64,000 bases of DNA from Aphidius gifuensis (Eukaryota; Arthropoda; Insecta; Hymenoptera; Braconidae), in the NCBI RefSeq assembly GCF_014905175.1, contig NC_057789.1, forward strand, positions 15,614,876 to 15,678,875, in the 5' to 3' direction. The translations under genes were made by a program, and so were the position numbers. This document shows, in pieces, positions 34,641 through 46,787 of the stretch (positions within the stretch are counted from its first letter, which is position 1; each line of letters begins with the position of its first letter). Below the pieces are notes generated by a model. The model had not been told where the DNA came from. It was given only the letters and a program-made list of their open reading frames with translations, and searched no databases.

Positions 34641-35673
34641 GGGTGCGAACTTTTGCGTTTTTTCATGGCTGTCGTAATTCTAAATGGAAAATCCCATGTA
34701 TTTAGGAAATACGATGGTCATGTTTACCCGCTAAACATGGTCGTCGTATTGGAAATACATAGGATTTTACATATAGAATTATAGTCCGTAGGTAGGTGGC
34801 AAAAAAACTGAACAGAACGATAATGAACAAATATACGTTCAATGGTAGTCCTTCAAACCCAGAACACATTGCACCTATTGGTTTCTGTTTTCATTGTCTC
34901 TCGTCCACAGGTAAATCAGGTAAAAAATTGATAATTTAAACAACTCACACATAATTTTTTATCAAGTACTTTTAATTTTATTATATTAACTTAATTTCAA
35001 AATGGCTGCTTCATTAATTGTCACCCGGCCGAGATATTAAATTTTGAAAATTGAAAAAAACACGAATTATAAAATACGTTATGAATGGTAACCGAGCTAA
35101 GTTTTTGCATTTTTTTGGTAGCCATTTTTTTTATATATATTTCAAATACATTGAAAAAAAATAACCTATAACTCGGCTACCATTTATAACGTATTTTATA
35201 ATTCGTGTTTTTTTCAATTTTCAAAATTTAATATCTCGGCCGAGTGAAAATTAATTAAGCAGCCATTTTCCAATTAAGTTAATATAATAAAATTAAAAGC
35301 ACTTGATAAAAAATTATGCGTGAAAGAGTTGTTTAAATTATCAATTTTTTACCAGGTTTACCTGTGGACGGGAGACAATTAAAGCGGAAGCCAATAGGTG
35401 CAACGTGTTCTGGGTCTCAAGGACTACCATTGAACGTATATTTGTTCATTATGGTTCTGTTCAGTTTTTTTGTTACCTCCCCACCGTCTATTACGGCAGC
35501 CATGAAAAACGCAAACTTTTGGGTGTCGTGAAGTTGCGCCCTTAAACGACGGAATTTTCAAATATTTTCAAGTTGCGCATGTTCAGTCAGTGGCCGTATT
35601 GAAAACCATATGTTTCCCGCGGCCATGTTGCCGCAAACTTTTGCGTCCTATAAGTTCGCACCCTATATCGCTG
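34641..35673. mobile_element. GGGTGCGAAC-ended element with a long internal inverted repeat, TSD TAT
   Basis: The ends are GGGTGCGAACTTTTGCG and GTTCGCACCC, with TAT on both sides. Inside, 34795 to about 35130 is mirrored by 35140-35480 with few changes. The element ends 48 bp from the BOD1L stop codon, so it probably lies in that gene's 3' untranslated or downstream region. Confidence 0.78.
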
Positions 35674-35720
35674 TTAGCAAAAAGTTAAAAGAGCAACAGT
35701 GTTGCATCATTTTTGTTGTG

Positions 35721-38700
35721 CTATGCTTGATTTGATCTTCTGCTTCGTCTAGAAGAACTTGCAAACAATGGTCGCGGCTTATACAAATCATCACTTGCGT
35801 AACGTTGATTACTTCCTTTAAGTCTATTTTTTTCATCTTTCAATGTATTTGCGTTTGAAGTTTTATCACTTGTCGCTGACACATCACTTTCCGGACTGAG
35901 TGGCATGATGAAATTTTCACCGTCCATTGAATGTTGAGACGTATGAGAAGTAAAACCCAATCTTTGTTTTTTTGGTCGTCCCATTCGTTTTTTTTTTGTT
36001 GGGCTTATAATTTCTTCATCATCACCTGATATCTTAAAATCTGATGCATCGTTATTGTTTGAATTATTCAACAAAATATCAGATAATGGGCTGGTCGAAT
36101 ACTTTTGTTTAACTTGAGGTGGTGCCATAGTGAAGCCGTTTTCTACGATTTTATTTTTTAATATTTGTTCAGGATTTTTAATATAATCAAATTCTTTATG
36201 ATCTAATGACTTTAAAAATTTCGTGAATTTATTCAAGGGTTCATCATCTTTGATAAAATAAAGACAATCATCTTCATCATCTGAAAATTCAATTTTCTTG
36301 GTACTAGAAAAGTTTTCCGGGTTGTGGACATGTTTCGATAAGCTACTTGAAGTTTCAAAAAGCTTCTGCCGGTCATCGGTACAACTTTTTCTACCTACTT
36401 TTAGTTTCAAAATTGATTTTGATTCTGATATATCTTTAGGTATTTGTATAATATAATTATCAGCCAGCTTTTTTTCCTCTTCTTCTTGATTCAATACAGA
36501 TATCGGAGAATTTTCAGCGTCTGTTAATTCAATTTCTTGTAAACTGTCACCAGAAATCATTTCGTTCATTGATTGACGAACTGACAATTCTACAGTTGAT
36601 AATCTAGATTTTTGATTAGATTCTTTATTCACTGCTTCACTCTGAGTAATTTCATTTACTGCAATAATTTTTTTTGATAATTCATTTGAACGAAAATTAG
36701 TTTGATTTTCTGGATATGGTTCGGCTTCATCTTCACTTTGAATATGAATTATTTGACAACGTTCTTTATCAGATATTGTAATAACGTCATTTTTTCCCGG
36801 TAAATTTCCAACAGATGATTGAAATAATCTTTCTTGCTCAGATTTTTCCATATTTTTTCTCATTTTTTCTCGCTTCTTTGCTTCTTGAAATTTTTCTGCA
36901 AATTTCAGTTTTTTAATAGTATTTTGATTGACAGAGGGATTTTTGTCACTTTGCAGTGATCGTTTTTTCAATGGAAGGCTCACTTCATTTTGTGCGTCAT
37001 CAATTATTCTTGAAGAAACATTTTCTATAAGAGTATTATTATCAATTGAGTATTTTCTTTCTGGTGCTTGTAAGAATCCCATTTGTGAAATTTTATTGTT
37101 GTCGGATGTTTCATTGCTTGAATTACCTGTGTTACTGGATTCGTTGCTTATATTAGAAAATTCTGCTTGACCTGACGACGAATAATTGAGACATGAGTTA
37201 CTTTTTTCGGAATTTTTACCATTTGAGCCATTTGAGCCATCTCGATCTGATGAGTGACGATTAGATGAATTATTTCGAGGACTACAATAATTATCTTTCG
37301 ATTTTGATTTTTTATCATCTTTACGTTTTTTATCTTTAGATTCAGTGTCTGATTTTTCACGACGAATTTCTTCATCTTTCGCTGATTTTTTAGCGTACGA
37401 ATCTTTCCCAGGATTTTTTGATTTTTCTTGTTGCTCATTTTTTAATGATTTTTTTGAATCTGGCCTTGCTGATGATTCTGTCAAACGCCAAGATTTGTGA
37501 TTTTTTGATGAGAGATGACCCTCATTATGTTTAGATTTTTCTTGAGTTTCAGTTTTTTTATTTTTTAAGTTATCTTTCAATAAAGATTTCAAATTTTTGC
37601 TGTCGTGACTTGAACTTCGTGTTTTCGATGTACTCCGGTAATTTTTTTTCAAGGTACTTTTTTCAATTTCTGTACTAGAATCTCCTAACGTTATTTTATT
37701 TATGTTAATATATTTGCTATCATTGGTTATTTTTTCTTTTTCCGTCAGATCTTTTTTTTCCATGAGTTCTCGTATTTTTTCTTTGTAAAAATTCTTCAAG
37801 TTCTTTGTCTCTCTTTCATTTTGTTCTTGTAATTGGTCATCTTTTAGTTTATCAATTGAACTTTTATGTTTTTCGATGGCTTCAAGTTTAGAATAGATAT
37901 CTGATTGACTCTCACTATGAGACGATTTTTTTCTATTTGTTTTGTGACTCGTTTCTCTGGAAGCTGATTTTTCATTTAATGATTTGGACTTAGAGGAATG
38001 ACAACTCTTGTATTTTTCTTTTGACTCTGATTCATTTTTTTTACCATTGTTCGTACCATCATCTGAAGACTCATTAAATGAAGAATTGAGTTTGACACCT
38101 TGTGAATTAACATTATCTGCAAGTTTCAATATATTCTCCTTTGGCATGTTATTGTCGAAATAACTATTATCATTAATGTTTTCAGACATTTGGTCGCGGA
38201 TTGCTATAAAATTATCAATGAGCATCATTTTTTCTTTCTTATTCTCATCTCTTGAATTGTTCGATATTGAAGTTGATGCTTGATTCGATGATCCACAATC
38301 AGTAACGATCGAAAGTCTTGAGTCTGACGAGAATTTGCTAAATTGCGTTTCATAGTTACTAAAGTCGACATTATCTCTCGAAAAGTCATTTGAAAAATTT
38401 GGGCTTCTCGACCGATGGCTTGTTAGTTCAGAAATACCAGATAAGTGTGATTCATTTGAAACATTAGATTCATTGAAATTTAAACTTTCGATTGGCTCAA
38501 AAGGTGGACTTTCATCTTCATCATCTTCCGATTTTTCTGAATTATTTAATGTTGAAAAAGATGATATAATAATTCTAGGTTCTATTTCTGAAGCTGAGAT
38601 TTTTTCAGCTTTAATTTCAAATTTATTATTACTTTTCTTAACATGACCGTTATTATCGATATCAGGATTCAAAGATGTTTCATGGTTAATGCTATCTTCA

Positions 38701-39377
38701 TTTTCTTCAACTCCTGGGGGCACTAATTTTTCCTCTCCCGTATCAAGTTTTTTGATATTTGCGTCAGCTGAGTCAAGTGATACATCTTTTAAACTATTTT
38801 TATCTGATTCTGGTGAAACTGGATCTAAGTCAACTGGTAATAAATCTTTAAATTCACATGAGCCATTATTATCATGATTAGGTTTCTCTAGACCAAGGAA
38901 CTTATAAACTACATCTTCAATTTGTGGCATAAAAATTGAGTATATCTTTGGATTAACAACTTGATCGACAATTCTTTCTACACCAGCATCCAAGTATGAT
39001 GAATCGGACATTTGTTTACGCAATGCTTCACGCAACTGATTTTTATTAAGATCAGGTTTCCACATTTGTTTCGAGAGGAAAGAATTCACTGAATTTTCCA
39101 CTCGTGTTCGTAAATTTTGGTAAGCCGGCTGTTTATAAAAGAAGAAGAATATAAATAAATTAATAAATGAGCGAAAATGCAGGTCTATATTTGCACGCTA
39201 ATTTCAGTCGTACAAATAAGTTTTGAATGTGAATACTTTTATTACCTTTGTATCGACATCCGCTATGCATTCTTTACGAAATTGATCGAAAATTCCTTGT
39301 GACTTGACCTCGCCAACGATATGATCAACCAATCTAGGGCTACCGGGAATCAGAGTATTTTTAAATGTTGAGTCCAT
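35721..39377 (-). CDS. BOD1L1: BOD1/BOD1L-type biorientation of chromosomes protein (Shg1 domain)
   Basis: Two coding exons: 39377-39246 (44 codons, ATG with MDSTFKNTLIPGSP) and 39128-35721, phase 0, with donor GTAAT and acceptor AG. The product is about 1179 residues. Residues about 10-120 match the BOD1/Shg1 (COMPASS-Shg1) domain: GIFDQFRKECIADVDTK, PAYQNLR, KNQLREALRKQM, ERIVDQVVNPKI and a final FLGLE. The rest is low-complexity, rich in Ser, Asn, Lys and Glu, with many KS/SK runs. An AT-hook-like core, GRPKK, lies near residue 1090, and the C-terminus is basic (RRSRRSNQA). Family knowledge: BOD1 tunes PP2A-B56 and chromosome biorientation, and BOD1L1 protects stressed replication forks and associates with SET1/COMPASS. 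The long tail and AT-hook favour BOD1L over short BOD1. The vertebrate protein is about 3000 residues, so this is a compact version. Confidence 0.92.
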
Positions 39378-39528
39378 GATTATAGTAGTCGGGAAAAAAA
39401 TAATAATACTTTATTAGTATGACGGAAATATTTATCATAAAGAACACATGTTTACGAAATGACTTGTCAGGAACATAACATAACGTCAAAAACACTACAT
39501 TCAGATAGATAAATATACGATATACCTA
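39378..39528 (-). promoter_or_regulatory. Probable BOD1L 5' region
   Basis: Non-coding sequence immediately upstream of the BOD1L ATG on the minus strand. No clear TATA box or initiator could be assigned by eye. Confidence 0.3.
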
Positions 39529-39981
39529 CTACATACATACATGTATGTAGATGCATGTACATATGCATGGTAGAAACATATGTAATACTCCTATACACTG
39601 AAATATAATGAAATATGTTAGAATATGCATAGAAAGTTCCAATAAGATGACTGCCATATTGCTTGCGCATTTTATGAATATAATTTGAGTACATACAAAG
39701 TGGTCAATGGCCTCGATTAATTCATCATATTTAAGCACATATTTTTTTAACATTTCATCTTCTATAATTTTCTCATCAAACTCTGTCAAATGTGCGTACA
39801 ATATGTACCATTTTTTGTTCAGTGCAATATTTATATTATTTTTCATCCATACTTCTAGAACTAAATTGTATTTATTCAATATTTTTGCAATTGTAGATTT
39901 TAAGCATTTTGCATTAATTAATGCAGTATAATGTATGACGACACAAAATTTACATACAGTGGCTAATAAAATAATATCCAT
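39529..39981 (-). CDS. Hypothetical reverse-strand ORF near the BOD1L promoter
   Basis: The upstream two-thirds is protein-like (NKYNLVLEVWMKNNINIALN, HLTEFDEKIIEDEMLKKYVL, KYDELIEAIDHF). It is then followed by a consensus-like donor TTT|GTATGTAC near 39690, after which the sequence is low-complexity. So it may be an exon ending near 39691 rather than a 150-residue protein. It is co-oriented with BOD1L and about 0.3 kb upstream of its ATG. Product not recognised. Confidence 0.3.
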   Translation of the reverse strand: MDIILLATVCKFCVVIHYTALINAKCLKSTIAKILNKYNLVLEVWMKNNINIALNKKWYILYAHLTEFDEKIIEDEMLKKYVLKYDELIEAIDHFVCTQIIFIKCASNMAVILLELSMHILTYFIIFQCIGVLHMFLPCICTCIYIHVCM

Positions 39982-40159
39982 ATTTGCAACATGTGATGGC
40001 TAAGAGTTTTCCAGTAGAATTTATTTTTGTAGAATGGACATATGTATATTTCACCATGGGAAATTCATTTTGAGGTTTTATCTTAGTAAGATCTTAGATG
40101 TGAAAACTTTGATACCTCTGACATTTTGAACATTCTTGATTGTGACTGCTTCGACTAAA

Positions 40160-40800
40160 TTCTTATTGCTATATATAGGTATGTAATTTTATTTATATAA
40201 AATATTTATAATATCAATCGAAAACCATTTGAAGAATTGGCTTGAAAATAAAATTGCAACATTAGAAAACTCCATTTTAGTATGAATTCTATTCTTAAAT
40301 ATAACATGATTTTATTTTTTATGGAAATGTCAAGAAAACAGTAGCTAATACTATTGGCAAAAAGAATTTGGCCTTAATTTCCTAGCTCACTTTCGCATAC
40401 TATTTCACATTATTTAATATTTATACATGTAATTTTATTTATTAAATCCAAGGAAACAGTACTAAGAAGATCTAAGAAATTAATGTTGCCAAAAATATAT
40501 TTTAGAAGATTATTGCTTTAATTTTACTAATTTTATAAAGAAATCCCAGGAAAAATAGTAGCAAGTGGCTAATTACAGTTGCCATTCTTTTTACAACTTA
40601 ATTCATGCTACACTCCAACTACTGCTGTAATTTTATTTATTTAATAAATGAATACATGTATTTATCGAATAATTGTAGCACGAAAGCATTTTTATTCGAG
40701 AATAACGCAATGTAAGATACCTCGATGTATGAAACCGATGGTAATCGGTATCTTACATGGTATCTTAGTAAAAGAATACGAGGTATCTTACCTGCTACGC
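40160..40800. repeat. Degenerate CAGTGNTGGGTA-family remnant and AT-rich DNA
   Basis: Contains scattered pieces of the family interior (AAGGAATTAATGTTGCC-like, GTAGCACGAAAG, GGTATCTTACATGG) but with many changes and no clear ends. No gene is seen between the ORF at 39.7-40.0 kb and this remnant. Confidence 0.5.
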
Positions 40801-41137
40801 ACTGAAATATAATAAAACTGGAAGGTGAACTCTATGCTTAGCCAATGCAGGATGATTCGCATTGCGTCGTGAGTGCTCGATGGCAGCACTTGCGACTTTT
40901 GCATAAAAATAGACAAATCTTGTTGAGCAGAATTGCGTATTTTAAATAATAATCCGATTATTAATATATTTATGTTTACATATTGTGCAAAATAACATAA
41001 ATGTAAATATGTAACAACAATGGCATTATTACAAAAAGCGCAAGGTGGTGTCATACTTGAACGAAGCATTCTGTCTAGAAAATAGAATACTGCTAAATAT
41101 AATAAACTGAAGGTGAATCATCCTGAAATGTCGCCAG

Positions 41138-41457
41138 CAGTCCAATTCACAGGGCAAATTTTTTTACAATTTAGGGCTTTTTTTTGCCGGTGATGGCGCT
41201 TGTAAAATTTTTTTTATATAGATTTTACATACAAAAGCTCCACAAGCGCCGTCAGTGGAGGAAAAAGCCTAAATCTAATGCCCTAATAATTGGACTGCAG
41301 CACCGTATTCACAGGGCAAATTTTATACAATTTAGGCTTTTTGCCACTGATGGCGCTTATAAAATTTTTTTTATATAGATTTTACATATAAAAGCTCTAC
41401 AAGCGCCACCGGTGGATGAAAAAAGCCCTAAATTGTAATGCCCTGTGAATACGGGTG
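41138..41457. mobile_element. Adjacent CAGTCC-type and CACCCG-type MITEs sharing CAG
   Basis: The first copy is 41138-41297 and the second 41301-41457. CAG at 41135-41137, 41298-41300 and 41458-41460 shows consecutive insertion at the same trinucleotide. Confidence 0.82.
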
Positions 41458-41530
41458 CAGAGATAGCAATATATTGGTTGGCTTTCCCTCTCACTCACGC
41501 ATGCGCACATTAAATCTTGTACAGTCAACG

Positions 41531-42159
41531 CAAGAAGACTAGAAATACAGCACCAGCACCCGTATTCACAGGGCATTACAATTTAGGGCTTTTTTCATCC
41601 ACCGGTGACGCTCGTGGAGCTTTTATATGTAAAATCTATATAAAAAAAAATTTATAAGCGCCATCAGTGGCAAAAAAAAGCTCTAAATTGTATAAAATTT
41701 GCCCTGTGAATACGGGTGCCGTATTCAGAGGATGTTCTCATTAGGGCTTTTTTTTTCCGATGGCGGCGCTTGTGAACTTTTTATATAGATTTTACATGGA
41801 AAAGCTTCACAAGCGCCACCATCGGAAAAAAAACGCCCTAATGAGATCATCCTCTGAATACGGGTGCTGAATACGGGTGCAGGAGGACTTACTCCCTATC
41901 TCGCCTGTATATAAAAACCGTTCCGCTATATAGTCGCCGCATAATTGAGGGGCGCTAGTAGTACCCGGGTAACGTGCGCGACTTGTATCGCTTTTTGCAC
42001 AATACAAACATACGGACAAACACTAATAGAGCATATACAGATGATGTTTGTCAGGTATGTTTGTATTAACGATAATAAAAGCGATAAGTCGCACGTTACT
42101 ACACTCTACGGCTCTGGAACGGTTTTAAAGTTCGTCCTCCTGTATTTCTAGTCTTCTTG
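41531..42159. mobile_element. CAAGAAGACTAGA-ended element, TSD AGTCAACG
   Basis: The ends are CAAGAAGACTAGAAATACAG and the inverse. The flanks AGTCAACG (41523-41530, 42160-42167) are perfect. The interior holds the GCGATACAAGTCGCGCACG-type hairpin sequence and a compound MITE at 41557-41879. Confidence 0.85.
41557..41879. mobile_element. Compound CACCCG-type MITE pair
   Basis: A CACCCGTATTCACAGGGC-type copy (41557 to about 41718) runs into a CATCCTCTGAATACGGGTG-type copy. The termini GGGTGCCGTATTC and GGGTGCTGAATACGGGTG show overlap. This is probably one element inserted in the end of another. Confidence 0.7.
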
Positions 42160-42402
42160 AGTCAACGTCAAAACAAACTAGTACTACACGGTATAAAAGT
42201 TACATTATATTTCAGTAGTCTCAACCAATTATAGTTGACGTGACTGTACCGACAAGGACAACAGGCCAACCATTGAGTTTCTCTCTCGGCGACACGAAGT
42301 TCGGCTTCCAGTTTTATTATATTTCAGTGGCAAGATCTTTCATCACTAGATAATTACTAGAGTTTTAGTGGAAATCAGCCTTAAAAAGCCTTGCAAGATT
42401 AG

Positions 42403-42863
42403 CTGTGTTCGATGGTCGTCTCGGCTCAGCACCCGTATTCAGAGGATGTTCTCATTAGGGCGTTTTTTTTCCGATGGTGGCGTTTGTGAAGCTTTTCTAT
42501 ATGAAATCTATATGAAAAAAATTTTGTCAAGCGCCATCAGCGGAAAAAAAAAGGCCTAATGATAACAATTTTTCCCCGAGAATACGGGTGCAGTTCCGTC
42601 TCACTTACGGCTCACTTATGGCGCTAGCGACGTACGGTTGTTTGAAGAACTACAAAGGCACAAAATCTCAATACAGGTGCCTATCTATATCATCACTGTA
42701 AATAAACAATATTTATTGGGGCAATCATACAGTGATGATATAGATAAGCACCTGTATTGAGATTTTGTGCCTTTGTAGTTCTTCAAACAACCGTACGTCG
42801 CTAGCGCCATAAGTGAGCCGTAAGTGAAACGGAACTGAGCCGAGACGACCATCGAACACAGCT
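42403..42863. mobile_element. AGCTGTGTTCG-ended element with nested MITE
   Basis: The same termini as the 55-kb copy but a much shorter interior. It contains the MITE 42430-42590. It is inserted into a GCGGTGTC-ended element: the two host halves rejoin as CTTGCAAGAYTATCGC. The flanks ATT/ACT fit a 3-bp duplication with change. Confidence 0.8.
42430..42590. mobile_element. CACCCG-type MITE, TSD CAG
   Basis: Inserted in an AGCTGTGTTCG-ended element, CAG on both sides. The intact site CTCAGTTCCGTC is present at 55076. Confidence 0.87.
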
Positions 42864-42960
42864 ACTATCGCAGCCAATGGGACATGTTCCATTTTTTCGT
42901 GCAAGATCTTGCTGCAGGAACTTGCATGAGATTTCTATAGCGTGGAGACACCGCTTTATA

Positions 42961-43213
42961 GGCACAAAACAATAAATTATTATTGTTTAATTATTAATAA
43001 TAGTTATAAAAAATACTTTTCACAATTGTAATAAGTAACAAAAGTAAATGGCATATGCAATATGGCTGTTTTTGTTGCTTACAATATCTACAGTAACCTC
43101 TAGTTACTTTTAAGTTTATTTTATCTCTATATTTTTTCATCTACTGCGCCGGTCCGGGTTTCCGAGTGATTTTTGGAACGTCCCTTCGATTCTTTCTCCA
43201 TGGGCAACGGTGC
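42961..43213. repeat. Segment duplicated at 44675-44860 and 45773-46045
   Basis: AACAATAAATTATTATTG...TCATCTACTGCGCCGGTC...GGGTTTCCGAGTGATTTTTG is present twice as a direct repeat. The second copy is split by the 44.9-kb hAT-like element and a MITE. This copy supplies both empty sites. Confidence 0.8.
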
Positions 43214-43227
43214 AGACTCTAATCTCT

Positions 43228-44396
43228 AGGTGTGTTCGTTCACTTTTCACACCGAGCGTATGCACGGAGCGTATGCAAGGAAGCGCCAGCGTTTTGCGGT
43301 CATTTGAAGAAACTTTAGCAACTAAAATTTACTATTTATCAGTGATGGGTAAATGGTCGATTTTTGAGGTTTCATACACTTACAGTAAGATACTGTAAGA
43401 TACTGTAAGAAACTGTAAGATACCTCTGACGCCATTTTGAATATTCTTATTGACTGTCGACTCGACAATTAGTTCTTATTGCTCGATATATACTGGTACA
43501 TGTAATTTATTTGTTCTATAAATATATATAATATCAAGGAAAACCAGTTTTAAGGAATTAATGTTGCTTAAAAAAGAATTTCTTTGGTAACTGTAATTCC
43601 TTAGCTCCATCTTTTCCTTAGCTATTATTTTTCTTTGGGATTTTTATTTATTTAAAAAATAAAATGCATGTAATTTTATTTATTAAATAAATTAAAATGT
43701 CCAAGGAAAAGCAGTAGCTAAGAAAAAGATGTAGCTAAGAAATTAATGTTGCCAAAAAATTATGTTTTAAGGAATTAATGTTGCTTTAATTTTAAATAAC
43801 TAATTTTTTTAATAAATAAAAATCCCAAGGAAAAATAGTAGCTAAGGAAAAGATGGAGCTAAGGAATTACAGTTGCCAAAGAAATTCTTTTTTAAGCAAC
43901 ATTAATTCCTTAGCTACATCTTTTCCTTAGCTACTGCTTGTTTTTGGAATTGTTATTTATTTAATAAATGAATAACAGTATTTATCGAATAAAAAAAAAT
44001 TGTAGCACGAAGGTTCCACTTTTATTCGTAGGAGGCGCTGGGAACGCAATGTAAGATACCTCCATGTATGAAACCAATGATGTAAGATACAGTATCTTAC
44101 ATGTTATCTTACACATGTAAGATACCGAGGTATCTTACCTACCCAACACTGCTATTTATTTATTGCTATTCGTTTTTTCCAGTTCTTTCGCTCTCTTTTA
44201 TTATTATTAATTGGTAATTTGTTCTTGCGTCTGAGAAAAAATTATTAAATTAACAAAATAAACACAATGACTGAAAATAACGAATGTTTCAGTAAATTTT
44301 AGTTACTAAAGTTTCTTCAAATGACCGCAAAACGCTAGCGCTTCCTTGCATACGCTCCGTGCATACGCTCGGTGTGAATAGTGAACGAACACACCT
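43228..44396. mobile_element. AGGTGTGTTCG-ended element hosting a CAGTGNTGGG element, TSD TCT
   Basis: The outer halves are 43228-43339 and 44152-44396. TCT flanks both sides. Without the insertion it is about the size of the 24-kb copy. Confidence 0.82.
43340..44151. mobile_element. CAGTGNTGGGTA-ended hAT-like element, TSD CTATTTAT
   Basis: An 812-bp intact copy with ends CAGTGATGGGTAAATGG and its near-inverse CCTACCCAACACTG. CTATTTAT flanks it at 43332-43339 and 44152-44159. The empty site is seen in the related repeats near 51886 and 24085. The subterminal zones carry tandem KTAAGATAC motifs. The interior carries hairpin-like copies of AGCTAAGGAAAAGATG and AGGAATTAATGTTGC. It is inserted in an AGGTGTGTTCG-ended element. 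Confidence 0.85.
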
Positions 44397-44868
44397 TCTA
44401 TCGTCTTCCTTGTCGTGTGCCTACCAAAACGACGCGCGCATGTAACACTCGGAGAACGTCGAAAGCTCACTCACACTATTATATCTAATTGTTAAATTTA
44501 TTTGTATTGGTGCAAAAATTTTTACATCAAATGTAGTAGTTGAGTGAGCATCCGACGTTCTCCAAGGGGACGTTCCAAAAATTATTCGGAAACCCGGAAG
44601 GTCAAGATTGTGATCATAGAAAATTTTTGATATTTTGTTGTGGTAGACATGATTTTTTGTTCATGTTTTTTTATAGCCGCAAAACAATAAATTATTATTG
44701 TTTAATTATTAATAATAATTATAAAAATACTTTTCACAACTGTAATAAGTAACAAAAGTAAATGGCATATGCAATATGGCTGTTTTTGTTGCTTACAATA
44801 TCTACAGTAACCTCTAGTTACTTTTAAGTTTATTTTATCACTATATTTTTTCATCTACTGCGCCGGTC

Positions 44869-45772
44869 TAGGGATGTGCGATATCACCAATATCGATATT
44901 ATCGGATATCGCGATATCAAAATCCGATATCGTTATCGAACCGATTTTTTGGCGAAGTAATATCGGATATTCGATAATATCGGAGTAAATTGATTTTACC
45001 AACTGTTAACAAAAAAATGGTCCGTCCATTTTTAAATTCAAAATTCATTAACTAATATAATTATAGGAGCTATTGAATTTAAATCGTAAGTTAATTAATA
45101 AATTGATACGTATACTTGGTTTTTGATGAAATAACTCGGATATTGCTATTACTTATTATTGATTTATTCATTCATTCATTTAATCATTGCAAATAACTTG
45201 GCGTATTAATAACAAATTATGGAAAAATTATAATAAAATTTTTAACAATGTAATTTTTTTTAATAATTATAGTACCAGAAAAAAATAATCAGACTTCCTA
45301 TGTATTAATAATATTTCATTATACAATACTCAGAAAATATAATAATGAAAATGTGTAATTATTTATCAGCATTTTATTGAAACATGACTATGCAATAATA
45401 AATACACAATTCCTTAATTTTTTTACTACTGATTATAGCTTCTAATGATTTTGTTATTAATAATTATTAATTATCGATTGTCAACTGTCAATCTAAAACT
45501 CATTAGTCCACACTCATAAATTCACAGCTAATTAAATTAATACGTTTGAATATTCTTTGATCTTGATTGGCTGTGGCCATTCAAGCCGCCATTAAAATTT
45601 GTTGGTAAGTAGTTTTTTAGTCGGTATATCAACCGATATTTTCGTGACGATATTCCGAAAGTGATATCGAATATCCGATATTTGACGCCTACTCATATCG
45701 AATAAATATATCGTCGATATTGGGTAAAAATATCGGGTCCTCCGATATATCGTCAGATATCGCACATCCCTA
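44869..45772. mobile_element. TAGGGATGTGCGATA-ended hAT-like element, TSD YGCCGGTC
   Basis: A 904-bp element with ends TAGGGATGTGCGATATC and its inverse, and dense GATATCG motifs in both subterminal zones. The flanks are CGCCGGTC (44861-44868) and TGCCGGTC (45773-45780), an 8-bp duplication with one change. The empty site is visible near 43146 in a duplicate of the host sequence. Interior AT-rich, no transposase. Confidence 0.8.
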
Positions 45773-45782
45773 TGCCGGTCCG

Positions 45783-45945
45783 CAGTCCAATTCACGGGGC
45801 CAATCTTTTACAATTTAAGGCTTTTTTTTGCCGCTGATGGCGCTTGTAAAAATTTTTTTTATATAGATTTTACATACAAAAGCTTCACAAGCGCTGTGAG
45901 TGGTGAAAAAAAGCCCTACATTGTAATGCCCTGTGAATTGGACTG
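45783..45945. mobile_element. CAGTCC-type MITE, TSD CCG/CTG
   Basis: Lies ten bases after the 44.9-kb TAGGGATGTG element. The intact host GGTCCGGGTTTCCG is at about 43150, so the target was CCG and the right copy has become CTG. Confidence 0.85.
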
Positions 45946-46787
45946 CTGGGTTTCCGAGTGATTTTTGGAACGTCCCCCGAATGTCACATGCGCGCGTCGT
46001 TTTGGTAGGCACACGACAAGGAAGACGATAGAGTCTGCACCGTAGCCCATGTAGGAAATCCACTTATTGTAGAGATAGGATGTTAAGGCTTGTGGCCACT
46101 AGCATAGTTTTTCGACCAAGTTCTATGCCATAGCGCTATGGAAGGAAAAGTTCACATAGGGAACATAGACGGCTATAGGGCAGCGTTTTAATCGTTTCCT
46201 GAAATTGTTTCAGCTGTACCAACTTGCTTACAAACACATAAAAAATAAATAAAAATATAACCTTTCTTATTTGTTGACAATTTGATATTTTGACAGTCAA
46301 TCATTATATATATGGACTATACATGTGTAAATAAAAACCATGGAGTTTTATAAGGAGGGTAATCTGTGACGTCACATTGTGTATTAGCATAGGGAGCTGT
46401 TGAAGCTCACGGAATGGAGCAAGTCAGTACATTTTTCTGCCAGTGATGACGCTAGTAGCGAGAAGATCCGAAATCACATGGTGTTTTTTTGTTTACATTT
46501 TTTTTTTCTTGTGTGGCTCAGTTAGAGTATTCCTTTATGTTGTAAAAAAATAATTCAACTCAATAATACATTATTTATTTAACAAATAAAATTAAAGCAA
46601 TACATTTTAATAAAAAAAAGTACCAAGGGTAAGTAATGGCTAAGGAAAATTTAATGTTTAATAAATAATTTTTTATTAAAAAGATCATTCCAAATAAATT
46701 TCATTTCAATTACATGTGATGCAAATGTTGACTTAAAAAATAATAATAGTCCAATTGAAGTTTAAAAAAAAAATATAAAAAATAGAC

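Larger units (their letters stand above)
42331..42953. mobile_element. GCGGTGTC-ended element split by an AGCTGTGTTCG element
   Basis: The left part (about 42331-42402) lacks the outer terminus. The right part (42864-42953) ends GGAGACACCGC. A fourth partial end occurs at 52533-52556. Confidence 0.7.

Noticed and set aside
37148..37438. Lysine/asparagine-rich reverse ORF inside BOD1L
   Set aside because: A shifted frame within the BOD1L low-complexity exon, with no domain of its own.
40800..42333. One large element with ends CACTGAAATATAATAAAACTGG
   Set aside because: The inverted ends are present at 40801 and 42310, but several partial ends lie between and no matching TSD was found, so single-element status is unproven.
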